Assembly (NCBI RefSeq): GCF_002812125.1
Contig: NZ_NPDQ01000002.1
Coordinates: 372,001-436,000, forward strand
Direction: 5' to 3'
DNA from: Leptospira brenneri
GTDB lineage: Bacteria > Spirochaetota > Leptospiria > Leptospirales > Leptospiraceae
Length of the DNA: 64,000 nt
Both the position numbers and the translations under genes were made by a program. The notes beneath the pieces were generated by a model, which searched no databases, was not told the origin of the DNA, and saw nothing but the letters and a program-made list of their open reading frames with translations. This document shows positions 52,700 through 63,800 of the stretch, piece after piece. How positions within the stretch are numbered: the first letter of the stretch is position 1; each line of letters begins with the position of its first letter.

Positions 52700-54624
52700 A
52701 TCTTCCTGACTGCCACCATAGTGATATCATCGTGTTGTTCCAGTTCTTTGACAAATTCTTTTAATTCAGAATAGATCTTCTCGAGAATGTTTTTTGGCTC
52801 TAGACTGATCCAGGAAAGAAAACTCGATTTGAGTTTTGACTCCCCGAACTGAAGTCCCTCGGTGTTCCGAGCTTCCGTCACTCCATCCGTATAGAGTAGT
52901 ATGGTGTCTCCTGATTCAAATCGTAATTTAGATTCATTCCGAAAACTTGAAATATCTGCTTGGATGCCTAAAATCACCCCTTCCGTTTCGATGACAGTCA
53001 GAGAATTCGAATCTGCATGGTGGTGGTAAAAATTTCCATGACCAGCACCCGAAAATTGTACTTCACCTGTAATTAAGTTCCAACGAAGTAAAATCATACT
53101 CATAAACCGGGGAGTGATGGCTTCTTTATAATTAGAATATAGATAATTATTGATATCGTTTAAGATTTCCCAAGGAGAGTCCTTAACTCGAACTAAAGAA
53201 TGGAGAATGGTTCGTACTGTTGCCATCACAAGGCCTGCGGCAACTCCTTTCCCGCTGACATCACCAATACAAATAAACAGCTCGTTTCTGTTAGGTGAAA
53301 GAATGAAGTCGTAATAATCCCCTCCAATCCCACGAGCAGGAACCATAAAACCACCAAAAGAAAATCCTTCGGCTTCGGGAGCTTTTCTTGGTAAGAGGGT
53401 ACTTTGAATTTCCTTTGCAATTTCAATTTCTTTTTCCAATCTTTCTTTGTTCGAAAGGTTTTGGAATAAGTTGGAATTTTCCATCGTAATTCTAGCTAAG
53501 GAAACAAAGGCATTCAGTGCTTCAATTTCATCATGAGGAAATCTACTATTTTGTTTTGTTAAAATGAATAGAAGGTGAGTTCCATTTTCCAAGGTCAGGG
53601 GAAAGAGTATGGATTCTTTCCCTTCGATTCCAATCGTCTCAAAGTTAGGATTAGTGATTGGATCAATGGTTCTGTTTTCTTTTATTTCTAATAATGAAAG
53701 AATCTTATTTATATCAATAATCTCTGTTTTGGTTTGGATATAATGATTTTCCAAATCTCTATAAAGTTTAAAAACTTTTGTCTTTGATGAACCAATTTGA
53801 TTTTCGATTAAACAAGTGATCGACGATTCCACAATCCCTGATAGCGTTAAAAGAATCATCCGAATCATTTCATCATGGTTGCCTAAGTAAAGTTGACTCA
53901 ATGTGAGAGCGGCCGTATGTAAACTTTGAAAATTTTTAGATTGGTTTTCTGATTTGGAAAATAAAAGAGAATTTCGAAGTGAAACGGCAAATTGGCCCAC
54001 TACAATTTGCAAAATTTCCTGGTCTTCAATAAAATAGGTTTCATCTTCTTCTTCATAATCAATCGACACCATACCTACGGCTGTATTTGCATAAAGGATG
54101 GGAATGACTAGTTGTGACTTTGTTCCTGTGAGTTTGGAATAAAACTCATAGAATGGATGCGATTGTTCGGAGAATTTATAAAAACAGGGTTCTCTCTTTG
54201 CCAAAGACTCAATCAAAATTCCGTAACTCAAATCATAATCCAAGGTGATTCGTTTAATGGCTCTTTGTAAGTTCTTTTGTTTGGTAGAATAATAGGCTAA
54301 TTTAATTTCACCTAACTCTAGATTGGTGATGAAAACAGCAACCTTATCTCGTTTCAAACGAACAGAGATGAGTTCGGTAAATCTTTGCATCAAATCTTCC
54401 AAGTCGATGCTTGAATTGAACAGGGAAAGGTTGTCTAGGAGGAATTCTGTTTTCTCTTGGGAGGTGAGGATGTTTTTCCCGATTCGGGGAGTTTTCCGTT
54501 TTTCTAAAATCCATTCCCGGTTACAGGTTTGGCAGAAAAAGCGCCCATTTTTCGTGATCCCGTTGGGGAGCTGTGGTTCTGTGCAGAGCAAACAGATTCG
54601 GTCATCGGTGGGCTCGCGGTCCAT
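52696..54624 (-). CDS. Cytoplasmic GAF-PP2C (SpoIIE/RsbU-type) phosphatase with zinc ribbon
   Basis: The 642-residue protein starts with a zinc ribbon (CLLC about 11-14, CQTC about 31-34). A first GAF domain (about 70-215) and a second GAF-like domain (about 235-385) precede the PP2C-like domain with ARGIGGDYYDF, IGDVSGKGVAAG, FSGAGHGNFY, LLYTDGVTEARN and QHDDITMVAVRK. It should dephosphorylate a Ser/Thr-phosphorylated regulator, perhaps an anti-anti-sigma factor. It heads the unit with tilS and engB and is divergent from the sigma-54 activator. Confidence 0.9.
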   Translation of the reverse strand: MDREPTDDRICLLCTEPQLPNGITKNGRFFCQTCNREWILEKRKTPRIGKNILTSQEKTEFLLDNLSLFNSSIDLEDLMQRFTELISVRLKRDKVAVFITNLELGEIKLAYYSTKQKNLQRAIKRITLDYDLSYGILIESLAKREPCFYKFSEQSHPFYEFYSKLTGTKSQLVIPILYANTAVGMVSIDYEEEDETYFIEDQEILQIVVGQFAVSLRNSLLFSKSENQSKNFQSLHTAALTLSQLYLGNHDEMIRMILLTLSGIVESSITCLIENQIGSSKTKVFKLYRDLENHYIQTKTEIIDINKILSLLEIKENRTIDPITNPNFETIGIEGKESILFPLTLENGTHLLFILTKQNSRFPHDEIEALNAFVSLARITMENSNLFQNLSNKERLEKEIEIAKEIQSTLLPRKAPEAEGFSFGGFMVPARGIGGDYYDFILSPNRNELFICIGDVSGKGVAAGLVMATVRTILHSLVRVKDSPWEILNDINNYLYSNYKEAITPRFMSMILLRWNLITGEVQFSGAGHGNFYHHHADSNSLTVIETEGVILGIQADISSFRNESKLRFESGDTILLYTDGVTEARNTEGLQFGESKLKSSFLSWISLEPKNILEKIYSELKEFVKELEQHDDITMVAVRKI

Positions 54625-54690
54625 TCTAAGCCAGGTTATTCGATTTCTTTTTTCATAAGCTACAAGAATTTCCTTAAAATAAAAGAAACC

Positions 54691-54705
54691 TGGTACGATT
54701 CATGC
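54691..54705 (+). promoter_or_regulatory. Sigma-54-like (-24/-12) promoter
   Basis: TGGTACGATTCATGC matches the sigma-54 consensus TGGCACGnnnnTTGC with two mismatches, and the invariant GG and GC pairs have the correct 10-base spacing. It lies 57 bases before a 37-codon ORF and 167 bases before the sigma-54 activator gene, so that activator could regulate itself. Assigned from sequence only. Confidence 0.55.
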
Positions 54706-54761
54706 TTAATCTATAAGCAAAAGTTGTTTTTTCTGCAGAAATCGAAAGGATGTCGGTAAAT

Positions 54762-54875
54762 ATGATTAAAAAATGGTTTATTTGTTCAGATAATAGGCAT
54801 ACTGTTTTTGTCACCGGCAACCGCCTTCTGTATTCTTTCGAGGCAGAGCGTAATACTAAAGAGCAAGAAATATGA
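54762..54875 (+). CDS. 37-codon small ORF coupled to the sigma-54 activator
   Basis: The ORF encodes [20 protein letters not shown] followed by 17 mostly charged residues. GGATG about nine bases upstream can act as ribosome binding site for ATG 54762; an in-frame ATG at 54750 would add four residues. Its TGA overlaps the activator ATG as ATGA (54872-54875), the usual sign of translational coupling. It could be a leader that sets activator translation or a small partner protein. No family recognised. Confidence 0.5.
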   Translation: MIKKWFICSDNRHTVFVTGNRLLYSFEAERNTKEQEI

Positions 54876-56989
54876 GCGTCAAAAAATTCAATCCCATCCA
54901 ATCCATTCACGAAGTCGCAACTGCCATGAACTCTACCCAGGATCCGGACGGGCTTCTGGAACTGATTTTGGATCGCTGCATCCAAATCTGTGGGGTTGAG
55001 TCCGGCTCGCTCATGCTCATCGATGAAAAAAACGGATTCCTCGATGCTGTTACTTCTCGGGGGATGAACCAACAACTTTTACGCGAAACCAAACTAAGAA
55101 TTGGGCAGGGGATTACTGGGGTCGCGGCTTCAACGGGCAAAGCAAAGTTGGTGAATGATGTTTCTAAAGATCCGGACTACATTCAAGTAAAAGAAGAAAT
55201 CAAATCAGAGTTAGTTGCCCCGATGATTGTTGAGGATGATATCATTGGAGTCATCTCACTCGATTCGAACAGGTTAAATGCTTTTACTGCAGATATGTTG
55301 GAAATTGTAAGTGTACTTGCTCACCAAGCTGGTCAAATTTTTAAAAACTTACAAACCATTCGAAGTCTAGAACAAAGAACGAAAATTCAAGCAACTCTCA
55401 TTGAAATTTCCAAAGTGGTTAGTTCCACTTTGGATCAGAATGAAGTTTTTGATTCGATTATGGTCACTATGGAAAAATCTCTTCGATTAGAAAAGGGGAG
55501 TATTGTTTTATTTAATAAGGAAGAGGCTCTTCTTCGAATTGTGGCCGCGTCCGGTCTATCTCCAGAGGAAATTGATAAAGGAACATACCAACCAGGAGAA
55601 GGAATTACGGGGAAAGTATTTGAATCGGGAGAGCCGATCATCATTGAATCCGTTGCAAGCCATCCAGATTTTCTTAATCGTGTAGGATACTTGTCTCATT
55701 TTAAACATGATCCACATAACGTCAGTTTATTGTGTGCTCCAATCTTGAGTGAACAAACTATGCTCGGTGTTGTGAATGCTTTTATTGTTCAAAACAAACA
55801 TACTGATTTAAAATCATTTTTAGACTTTTTGCAGGTGGTTGCATCCATCATCTCTCAATCGATTAAAATTCAGAACTTGGTGGAAGAGGCTAAAAAAGAA
55901 ATCTCTCGAGAAAATATCCAATTAAAAAGAGAGTTAAAGAATAAGTATAAATTTGGATCCCTGATTGGCAAAGCAGCTAGTATGGAAAAGATGTTTGAAA
56001 AGATTCAGTTAGTTGCTGATTCTAGAGCTTCCGTTTTGATTACAGGAGAATCGGGAACAGGAAAAGAGATGATTGCCAATGCCATTCATTATAATAGTTC
56101 ACGATCCGAAAATCCTTTCATAAAAATCAACTGTGCTGCGATTCCTGAAAATTTATTAGAGAGTGAACTATTTGGTCACAAAAAAGGATCTTTTACTGGT
56201 GCGGTGACCGATAAAAAAGGAAAGTTTGAACTAGCAGATACAGGAACCATTTTTCTAGATGAGATCGGTGAAATGGATTTAAACTTACAATCAAAACTAC
56301 TACGTGTTTTGCAAGAGAGAGAGATTGAAGCAATTGGTTCTACAAAAGCAAAAAAAGTAGATGTTAGGATCATTGCGGCAACCAATGCAGAATTAGAGCA
56401 ACTAGTTGCAGAAAAGAAATTTCGAGCTGATCTTTTTTACAGGCTGAATGTGGTTAAGATCAACACACCTGCGTTACGTGATCGTGTGGAAGATATTCCT
56501 TTGTTAATGAATCATTTCCTAGAAAAATATACAAAAGATAATAATAAAGTGGTAAAAGGAATTTCTCGCGAAGCTTCCAAACTCCTTTTAAAATACCGAT
56601 GGCCAGGGAACGTTCGTGAATTAGAGAATGTCATCGAACGAGCCGTGGTTCTTGCTCAGGATGAAATTTTAAGTGAAGATGATTTTTCAGATATTCTTTC
56701 TAGTTTGGAAGATTTACCGGAACATTCGAATGAAGTAACCCAGTTGAATCATGTGGAAACTGTATCAGGAGCAGAACCTTTAGATTTAGGTTCGGGTCGA
56801 TTGACACCAGGCCAACTTGATGGCCTTGATGGTCGTGCCATGGAAATTGTGGTGAGCGAAGTGGAATCAAGACTCATCCAGTATGCAATGAAAAAGTTCC
56901 GTTATACGAAAACACGGGTCGCAAAGTATTTGGGAATCAACCGCAACACCTTAGATAAAAAAATCAAAGAACTGAATATCGAATACTAA
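54872..56989 (+). CDS. Sigma-54-dependent transcriptional activator with two GAF domains
   Basis: The 705-residue protein has two GAF sensor domains (about 15-165 and 180-335), a short helical linker, an AAA+ domain (about 355-590) with GESGTGKE (Walker A), [13 protein letters not shown] (the sigma-54 contact loop, GSFTGA instead of GAFTGA), FLDEIGEMD (Walker B) and RWPGNVREL, and a C-terminal Fis-type helix-turn-helix ([20 protein letters not shown]). NifA/NtrC-family layout. It activates RpoN promoters in response to a small-molecule or redox signal. Probably expressed from the promoter at 54691 with the small ORF. The 3' neighbour thiD is convergent. Confidence 0.93.
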   Translation: MSVKKFNPIQSIHEVATAMNSTQDPDGLLELILDRCIQICGVESGSLMLIDEKNGFLDAVTSRGMNQQLLRETKLRIGQGITGVAASTGKAKLVNDVSKDPDYIQVKEEIKSELVAPMIVEDDIIGVISLDSNRLNAFTADMLEIVSVLAHQAGQIFKNLQTIRSLEQRTKIQATLIEISKVVSSTLDQNEVFDSIMVTMEKSLRLEKGSIVLFNKEEALLRIVAASGLSPEEIDKGTYQPGEGITGKVFESGEPIIIESVASHPDFLNRVGYLSHFKHDPHNVSLLCAPILSEQTMLGVVNAFIVQNKHTDLKSFLDFLQVVASIISQSIKIQNLVEEAKKEISRENIQLKRELKNKYKFGSLIGKAASMEKMFEKIQLVADSRASVLITGESGTGKEMIANAIHYNSSRSENPFIKINCAAIPENLLESELFGHKKGSFTGAVTDKKGKFELADTGTIFLDEIGEMDLNLQSKLLRVLQEREIEAIGSTKAKKVDVRIIAATNAELEQLVAEKKFRADLFYRLNVVKINTPALRDRVEDIPLLMNHFLEKYTKDNNKVVKGISREASKLLLKYRWPGNVRELENVIERAVVLAQDEILSEDDFSDILSSLEDLPEHSNEVTQLNHVETVSGAEPLDLGSGRLTPGQLDGLDGRAMEIVVSEVESRLIQYAMKKFRYTKTRVAKYLGINRNTLDKKIKELNIEY

Positions 56990-56997
56990 GTTCTGAT

Positions 56998-57798
56998 TTA
57001 ATTTGTTGGTTCTGGAAAATGATTCAAATGGGAGATCGGTCCTGTTTGGATTTCGTCTTCTAGTGCTAAATGTAGGTATTCTTTTGCAGAACCAACAGCT
57101 TCCGGAAGATTTTTTCCATGTGCCAGAAATGCAGTGATGGCAGCAGAATAAGTACAACCTGTTCCATGAGTGTTTTTACCTTTTAAAAAAGGTTTTGAAA
57201 ATAGATAGGATGACTTACCATCAAATAAAACATCCGTAGCTTCTGTTGCATTTGGTAAGTGCCCCCCTTTTAAAAGAATAGGAACTTTGTACTTTTGGTA
57301 TAACTTCTCCGCCATAGGAACTAGTTGGTCGTATTGGTTAATTTTTTCACCAAGTAGGAGAGAGGCCTCATCAAGGTTAGGTGTGATTAGTTTTGCTAGT
57401 GGCAAAAGATCTTTGATTAATGATTCGATGGCATCATCTTGTAGTAACTTGGCACCACTTGTAGCAACCATCACTGGATCCACTACCAGTTGAATGTCTG
57501 GATTTTCATAAAAAAATTCGGCTACTGCCTCGATGATTTTTGCTGAGTATAACATTCCTGTTTTTGCGGCTTTGATGGGAAAGTATCCTGCCACAGCTTT
57601 TAGTTGTGCCGAGACAAAGTCTGGAGAAATTTCAGAGATCCCAGTCACACCATCGGGATTTTGAGCTGTCAAACAAGTAAAGGTTGTCGTTCCAAAAGTT
57701 GCGAGTGAAGAAAAAGTTTTGAGATCGGCTTGGACACCTGCGCCACCACCGGAATCGGAGCCTGCAACCGTTAGAGTAATGGGAAAATTTTTGGTCAT
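56998..57798 (-). CDS. thiD: Hydroxymethylpyrimidine/phosphomethylpyrimidine kinase
   Basis: From ATG 57798 the 266-residue protein begins [20 protein letters not shown] and has the ribokinase-family motifs [24 protein letters not shown] and [13 protein letters not shown]. It phosphorylates HMP and HMP-P in thiamine synthesis. A longer frame to 57840 runs inside the upstream alkyltransferase-like gene, and the ATG at 57798 lies one base after that gene's stop. No other thiamine gene and no TPP riboswitch is visible here. Confidence 0.94.
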   Translation of the reverse strand: MTKNFPITLTVAGSDSGGGAGVQADLKTFSSLATFGTTTFTCLTAQNPDGVTGISEISPDFVSAQLKAVAGYFPIKAAKTGMLYSAKIIEAVAEFFYENPDIQLVVDPVMVATSGAKLLQDDAIESLIKDLLPLAKLITPNLDEASLLLGEKINQYDQLVPMAEKLYQKYKVPILLKGGHLPNATEATDVLFDGKSSYLFSKPFLKGKNTHGTGCTYSAAITAFLAHGKNLPEAVGSAKEYLHLALEDEIQTGPISHLNHFPEPTN

Positions 57799-57799
57799 A

Positions 57800-58138
57800 C
57801 TAAGGGAACCATCCGTACTTGTCAAAATTGATCGTATCATCGTTTAAATCAAAGGAAACACCTTCTGATTCTAGAATTTTTTTCTGTAAGGAAGCTCGGA
57901 AAACTTCACCTCGAAAGGAAATTCTTCCTTGGGCATTGATCACCCTTTGCCAAGGAACCTTTTGTTCCGCATCTTTTCCCAGTGCATTCAATGCATAACC
58001 TACAGCCCTTGCCGCTCTAGGATTCCCAAGAAGTAGGGCGATATGTCCATAAGTGGTAACTTTGCCTTTGGGGATTTTTTTTACGACCGCATAAACAGAA
58101 TCATAAAAATTCTTACTTTTAGTTTTTGAACTGTCCAT
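57800..58138 (-). CDS. Alkyltransferase-like protein (ATL, MGMT homologue)
   Basis: The 112-residue protein has the MGMT DNA-binding domain ([31 protein letters not shown]) but the acceptor motif PCHR reads [12 protein letters not shown], with Trp63 replacing the methyl-accepting Cys. ATL proteins bind O6-alkylguanine and hand lesions to nucleotide excision repair. It is the first gene of a two-gene unit with thiD, with no obvious functional link. Confidence 0.88.
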   Translation of the reverse strand: MDSSKTKSKNFYDSVYAVVKKIPKGKVTTYGHIALLLGNPRAARAVGYALNALGKDAEQKVPWQRVINAQGRISFRGEVFRASLQKKILESEGVSFDLNDDTINFDKYGWFP

Positions 58139-58204
58139 CGAATTTGGATTTATATCGTAGTTTTTAATTTATTCTTGTAAATCTCTTTTCAAAACCAAAT
58201 CAGA

Positions 58205-59083
58205 ATGAAAGTCTCCGAATACGCAAAACATTTGTTACTTGCTCCTACTTTAGAAGATAAACTCCTTCCTCCAAGTAGACCTTGGGAGGAAGAAACAGAT
58301 TTTACACCCATACGAATGGAAAGACCTGGTCGTTCTCCCAAACTTCAGTTTTCTGATAAGAAGGTAAAAATTCCTCGTTTAGAACATCTGAATTTGGTAT
58401 CCAATCGGGGCCTCAGCCTTCATCATTTTGCAAATCATGAGCTTATGGCAATTGAGTTATTTGCTTGGGCTCTACTCGCCTTTCCTTCGGCACCTAAATC
58501 GGTTCGTAACGGTTTTTTAAAAACTATAGAAGAGGAACAAACACATTTAAAGTTATATTTACATCGTATGAGAGAGTTCGGTGTTGATTTTGGTGATCTT
58601 CCATTAAATTATATTTTTTGGAAACAATTAGGGCAATTTGGAAGTTTGGAATCTTTTGCTGCAGTCATGTCTGTTTCCTTTGAAGGAGCAAATTTAGATT
58701 ACGCACAAATTTATGCCCAAGTTTTTTCTTACTACGGTGATCATACAACATCAGAGATCATGTTAACAATTTTTGAAGATGAAATCAAACATGTGAAAAG
58801 AGGGCTCCGTGCCTTTGAACATTCTATCCCAGAAAATAAAAACCAATGGGAACATTATCTTTCTTTAATTAAATTTCCGTTCACACCTAGACGGGCGAAG
58901 GGTTATCTTTATCTTCCTGAAACAAGGATACTTGCGGGTATGGATCCAGACTTAATTCAATCTATCGGCAACTACGAAGATGAATATACTGGTCGAGTGA
59001 ACCTGGAATCTGTAAAAAAATTTGGTCTTGGAGAGACGATCCTTCGTAAAAACAGGCTTGATTCTCATTTGCCTAGTCCTTAA
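58205..59083 (+). CDS. DUF455-family ferritin-like protein
   Basis: The 292-residue protein has ferritin-like metal-binding signatures: HHFANHELMAIELFAW, IEEEQTHLKLY (ExxH) and IFEDEIKHVKRG (ExxH), on a helical bundle. It matches the uncharacterised DUF455 family. No signal peptide, so cytoplasmic. It is followed after 21 bases by an exported cytochrome. A di-iron centre is likely; reaction unknown. Confidence 0.82.
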   Translation: MKVSEYAKHLLLAPTLEDKLLPPSRPWEEETDFTPIRMERPGRSPKLQFSDKKVKIPRLEHLNLVSNRGLSLHHFANHELMAIELFAWALLAFPSAPKSVRNGFLKTIEEEQTHLKLYLHRMREFGVDFGDLPLNYIFWKQLGQFGSLESFAAVMSVSFEGANLDYAQIYAQVFSYYGDHTTSEIMLTIFEDEIKHVKRGLRAFEHSIPENKNQWEHYLSLIKFPFTPRRAKGYLYLPETRILAGMDPDLIQSIGNYEDEYTGRVNLESVKKFGLGETILRKNRLDSHLPSP

Positions 59084-59104
59084 GATTTCTAGCGGAAGGT
59101 AATT

Positions 59105-59506
59105 ATGAAATTGAGAATGGTATTGAGTTTATTACTGTTTTTTTCTGCACTCGGAGTTGTACTGAACGCAGAGAAAAAAGCCAAACCAAATACGGAAATG
59201 AATCTTCATGATTTTATGGAGGATTTTACAAAACCGGCGACTAAGTTATATGATAAAAAGGATAACCCTGATTATCTTAATAAAATCTTAGAAAAAGTTC
59301 CTGACATGGCACCGGATGATCAAAAAGCAGAATGGAAAGAAATCATTGATGCCAAACTCGCTGTTGGAAAACCAGATGAGACCTGTAAGTCTTGTCATAC
59401 TAAATTTAAAAAAGAATACAAAGCGAAATATAGAAAAAAATTAATTGTGATTCCAGATGAACTTCTTGGATTCCCAAAAGAAATCAAAGAACTTCTGAAA
59501 AAATAA
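59105..59506 (+). CDS. Exported monohaem c-type cytochrome, 133 aa
   Basis: A signal peptide (about 1-22) is followed by a helical protein with a single CxxCH haem site (Cys94, Cys97, His98, in DETCKSCHTKF) near the C-terminus, reminiscent of class II (cytochrome c') proteins. AGCGGAAGG before ATG supports the start. Periplasmic electron carrier or gas/redox sensor. It lies between the DUF455 gene and a porin gene. Confidence 0.85.
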   Translation: MKLRMVLSLLLFFSALGVVLNAEKKAKPNTEMNLHDFMEDFTKPATKLYDKKDNPDYLNKILEKVPDMAPDDQKAEWKEIIDAKLAVGKPDETCKSCHTKFKKEYKAKYRKKLIVIPDELLGFPKEIKELLKK

Positions 59507-59539
59507 ATTAAAATCTCCGCTCTTTCGGGGCGGAACTCC

Positions 59540-60772
59540 ATGAAACAAATCGTTAGTTTAAAACTTCCAATTTTTATTTCTTCTTTGCTGTTTTGTTTTT
59601 CGGTATTATCCGCTGAAGAACAAGTGCAACCCAAAACAGGAGAATCCGTATCTACAACATCAGTAGTAACATCGAATCCAAATCCGCTCCCTGCTAGTTT
59701 AAAGTTTGGAGCTTTTGTTGATACTTATTACTCGCATAATAGAAACCATCCCATTTCGAAAGAAAGACAGTTTACCACACAAGCTGTTCGTAATGATGAG
59801 TTTAATATTAATTTAGGATTTGTGGATGCCAAATGGCAAGAAGAGAAAGTGAGAGGACGCATCGCCTTGCAGTTCGGAACATCGGTAAACACGAATTATG
59901 CTCCAGAAGCAAACAAAGATGTAAGTTCTAATCAAAATTCAGTCAAACATATCCAAGAAGCTTATGTGGGTGTGAAGATTGCAAAAGACACTTGGCTCGA
60001 TGCTGGAATTTATTTTGGTCATATTGGGCATGAATCTTGGATTTCTTCTGAAAATTGGAATTATACAAGAGCGCTGGCTCTAGACTTTGTTCCTTATTAT
60101 GCATCGGGAGTTCGACTCACTACAAAGTTTACTGATAAGTTCCAGTTTCAATTCCATGTTATGAATGGTTGGCAAAACATTACGGACCAAAATAAAGATA
60201 AATCTCTTGGAACTCAGTTTAAATTTTCGATTGCTCCCAATTTTACAATCATAGCCAATCAATTTGCCGGAAATGAAGCCCCTGACTTTGAACGAAAACA
60301 AACCAGATTCTATAATAATACAATTCTTGAATGGAAGGCTTTGGATTGGTTGTCTTTTGCGGCTTCTGGTGATGTGGGAGCACAAAAAGCTAAAGAATCA
60401 TTTCAATATGAACCTTGGTGGAAAGAAATCAATCCTACTCTTGGAATTTATACCAATAGAGAATCGAATGTTTACAACCAGTGGTATCATGGAACTTTTT
60501 GGGCAAGTTTTCGTTATGAAGATTTGTATCGATTGAGTTTTCGAGTCGAAAGATTTTATGATCCCAAACAAGTGATGGCGACCACTTATACACGTAATGG
60601 ATTTCTTACCAATGGTTATACGGTTACCTTTGATTTTTTAGAATGGCATCCGGGACTTGTTCGTTTTGAAGTCATTCAAAGAGAATCTATGGATCCTGTA
60701 TTTGAAACTGACAACAATAAACATACGAGGGTTGAGCGTTTAGTTGTTGGTGCTTTTTCTGTTCGGTATTAA
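59540..60772 (+). CDS. Outer-membrane porin (OmpL-like, BBP2 family)
   Basis: The 410-residue protein has a signal peptide (about 1-25, ending VLSAEE), a Thr/Ser/Pro-rich N-terminal linker, and a beta-barrel of alternating strands (for example LKFGAFVDTYYSH and RGRIALQFGTSV), ending in GAFSVRY with terminal Tyr. This resembles the putative beta-barrel porin-2 family. It probably provides a diffusion channel. A hairpin follows. Confidence 0.82.
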   Translation: MKQIVSLKLPIFISSLLFCFSVLSAEEQVQPKTGESVSTTSVVTSNPNPLPASLKFGAFVDTYYSHNRNHPISKERQFTTQAVRNDEFNINLGFVDAKWQEEKVRGRIALQFGTSVNTNYAPEANKDVSSNQNSVKHIQEAYVGVKIAKDTWLDAGIYFGHIGHESWISSENWNYTRALALDFVPYYASGVRLTTKFTDKFQFQFHVMNGWQNITDQNKDKSLGTQFKFSIAPNFTIIANQFAGNEAPDFERKQTRFYNNTILEWKALDWLSFAASGDVGAQKAKESFQYEPWWKEINPTLGIYTNRESNVYNQWYHGTFWASFRYEDLYRLSFRVERFYDPKQVMATTYTRNGFLTNGYTVTFDFLEWHPGLVRFEVIQRESMDPVFETDNNKHTRVERLVVGAFSVRY

Positions 60773-60785
60773 GTTTTTAAGAAAG

Positions 60786-60815
60786 AACTCCAAACCACTA
60801 TACTGGTTTGGAGTT
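60786..60815. terminator. Bidirectional terminator-like hairpin
   Basis: AACTCCAAACCA (60786-60797) and TGGTTTGGAGTT (60804-60815) form a 12-base perfect stem with loop CTATAC, between the convergent porin and RND genes. The T-runs are short on both sides. Confidence 0.7.
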
Positions 60816-60860
60816 TAAAATAGGAGAATTGAGAGAAAGTTCTTTGTTTATGGAGGACTT

Positions 60861-63800
60861 TTAGGTTTTCCTCTTTTTCTTAATTGGTTTTTTCTTTTTC
60901 TTCGGAGATCCGTCTTCGTCATCTTCTTCTTCCAAAGGTTCTTCGCTTAGTTCACTAACAAAGTCGAGAAATGGGATATGCTTTTTATGACTCATCTCTT
61001 CTCTTTCTGCTGCGTCTGGTTTTCTTTCACCCACAACTACTAAATAAAGGGAAGGAAGGATTGTTAGAACCAAGCACATTGCAGAAAATAATCCACCTAC
61101 GATGACTGTAGCGAGTGGTCTTTGAACGTCAGACCCAACTCCTGTTCCAAGAGTTGCAGGGATGAGTCCAAGGAGTGCAAGCAACATGGTCATAAGCATT
61201 GGACGTAATTGAATGACCGCTGCCTTTTTGACTGCTGCTTTTGTTGTGATATCAGGTTCTTCGATTAACAAATGGTTGGTTCTTGAAACAAAGAGTACTC
61301 CGGCCATAGTTGCAATTCCAAAAAGTGAGATAAAACCTACACCTCCAGAAACGTTGAAGTAGTAACCTCTAAATAACAATGCATATATACCTCCGAGTAA
61401 TGATAATGGTATACATGCTAAAGCAACGTATACGTATTTGAGGTTTCTATACAACATATACAAAACACCAAAGATAATTAGAATGGTGATTGGTATTACG
61501 ATTGCTAATTTTTTACCAACCCGTGCTAAGTTCTCATACTGTCCTCCGAATCGGATTTCATATCCATCTGGGAGTTTGATTTTTTTCTTAACACGTTTTT
61601 GGAGTTCAGAAACAAATCCACCTTGGTCACGACCACGAATATTCGTTCGAACGGTAACAACTCGGCGTCCTTCTTGTCGAAAGATCATCGTTGGTCCATC
61701 CACAACTTCAATCTCAGCTAACTGGGACAATGGTATCCTTTCCCCTTTTGGAGAAATGATTGGCATGTTTTCGATAGCTTGTTTGGAAGCACGGTAATCT
61801 TTTGAAAATCTAACAACAATTCCAAATCTTGCAGGGGTTTTGGGAGGATTGTCTGAAGGACCTTCGTATAGAGTACTGATTCGTTGCATACCGATGGCAG
61901 CTTCAATCATTTGTTGGATATCAATCACATTGATTCCGAAACGTGCAGCAGCTTCTCGATTGATACTAATGGTTAACTGCGGACTTTCGGCCTCTTGTTC
62001 AATACCGAATTCGCTCGCACCTTTCATTTCTTTGATTTCTTCCAGGACTTCGTTACCGATTCCACGCATGATCTTTAGATCGTTACCTGAAACGAAAACT
62101 GCTAAATCCGCAATGGTTCCCATAATTGCTTCGGAAAGGTTATCCATAATCGGCTGAGAAAAACTAACTCTAGCCCCAGGAAGTGTTGCCTCTAAATCGT
62201 TTCTCATTCGAAATAGTAGCTCTTGTTTGGTGATGTTCTCTTTCCATTTATTATAGTCTTTCAAACCAATTAAAACTTCGAGTCGGTTAGGTGGTAGCGG
62301 GTCAGTACCATCATCATTACGTCCCAACTGAGACAATACTACGCTGACTTGTTCATTTTTATAAATGGTTTGCCTAATTTTAGGCATAAACTTTCTTGCT
62401 TCGGGAAGTGAGATCCCAACAGGAAAGAAGATACGAATGTTGAATCCACCTTCGTCCATCTCAGGGAGAAATTCTGTTCCAAGAGAGAACATCCCTATAG
62501 CAAGGAAAACAGTGACGACACTGAAAGTGTATTTTACTGCTTTTTTAGAGCGGTTAACAATGAACTCAATGATTCGTTTGTATCGAGCTTCGATCCAATC
62601 ATAGACTGGGTTATGCCATTCTATCGGCCCAGGATTTTTTGATTCAAAGTATGTTTTGTAGATAATTGACATGAGGACTGGAATGACAGCCATCGCAAAA
62701 ATCAACGCACCTAAAATAGCGAATGAAATCGTAAAAGCCATTGGTTTGAATAAACGGCCTTCAATTCTTTCGAAAGAGAAAATCGGTAGATAAGCTAAAA
62801 TAATGATCAGAATGGAGAATAGAATTTCTGTTCCGACCTCAGAAGCCGCATCTCTAGTAAATGCTAAAATTCCATGGGATTTTTCCTCTGGTGTTGCATC
62901 CCGATACCGTCGCATGATATTTTCTACCATGATCACAGCACCATCCACAATAATACCAAAGTCAATTGCACCTAACGAAAGTAAACTTGCTGGAATTCCA
63001 GTCATATTCATCAGTAAAAATGCAAACAACATGGCAAATGGAATCGTAGCAACAACCACAAGAGATGCACGTACACTTCCAATAAAGAAAATCAATACTA
63101 AGCTAACTACAACAACACCTTCTACTAATGTTTTACCAATGGTTCGCAGGGTATAGTTTACTAAGTCTGTTCGGTCGTAAGTATTTCTGAGTTGAACACC
63201 TTTTGGTAAATAGTTTTCGTTGATCTCTTTTACCTTAGCACTAATTCTTTCTCCCATCTCGTTAGGATCTCCCCAACGACGCATTGCCACCAAACCTTGA
63301 ACCGATGAGTCAACATCAATCAGACCTTCTTCTTCGTTTTGAATGGTATATCCCAAAACACCGCTGGGGATGGGGTGTGAAATTTCGACAGAACCTAAAT
63401 CTCTAATAAAGACAGGAACCCCGTTTACGGTTTTCACAACGATGTTTTCAATGTGTTTCGGATCTCTAATGGCTCCAAGAGAACGGATTGGGAATCCTTG
63501 TTCCCCTTGTAAAAGTAAGTTACCACCTGTGTTTAGGTTGTTTTCTTGAATTGCTTTAATGACATCGCCAATGGTTAATTTATATCGAATTAACTTATCA
63601 GGCGATGTAACTACATGGTATTGCTTAGGAAGACCACCGAATGTTACAACATCAGCTATCCCTGGAATTTGTAACATCTTTGGCATTACAATCCAGTCTT
63701 GTATAGTTCGAAGTTCCATTGGCGTATGGTTTTCTGAAGATTCAACGACATAACGATAAATTTCACCAACAGGTGAACTCATCGGCCCAAGTGCCGGTTG

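Noticed and set aside
59516..59534. TCCGC/GCGGA hairpin before the porin gene as a terminator
   Set aside because: There is no T-run and the stem lies over the porin ribosome binding site region; it may simply be chance or a weak translation control.
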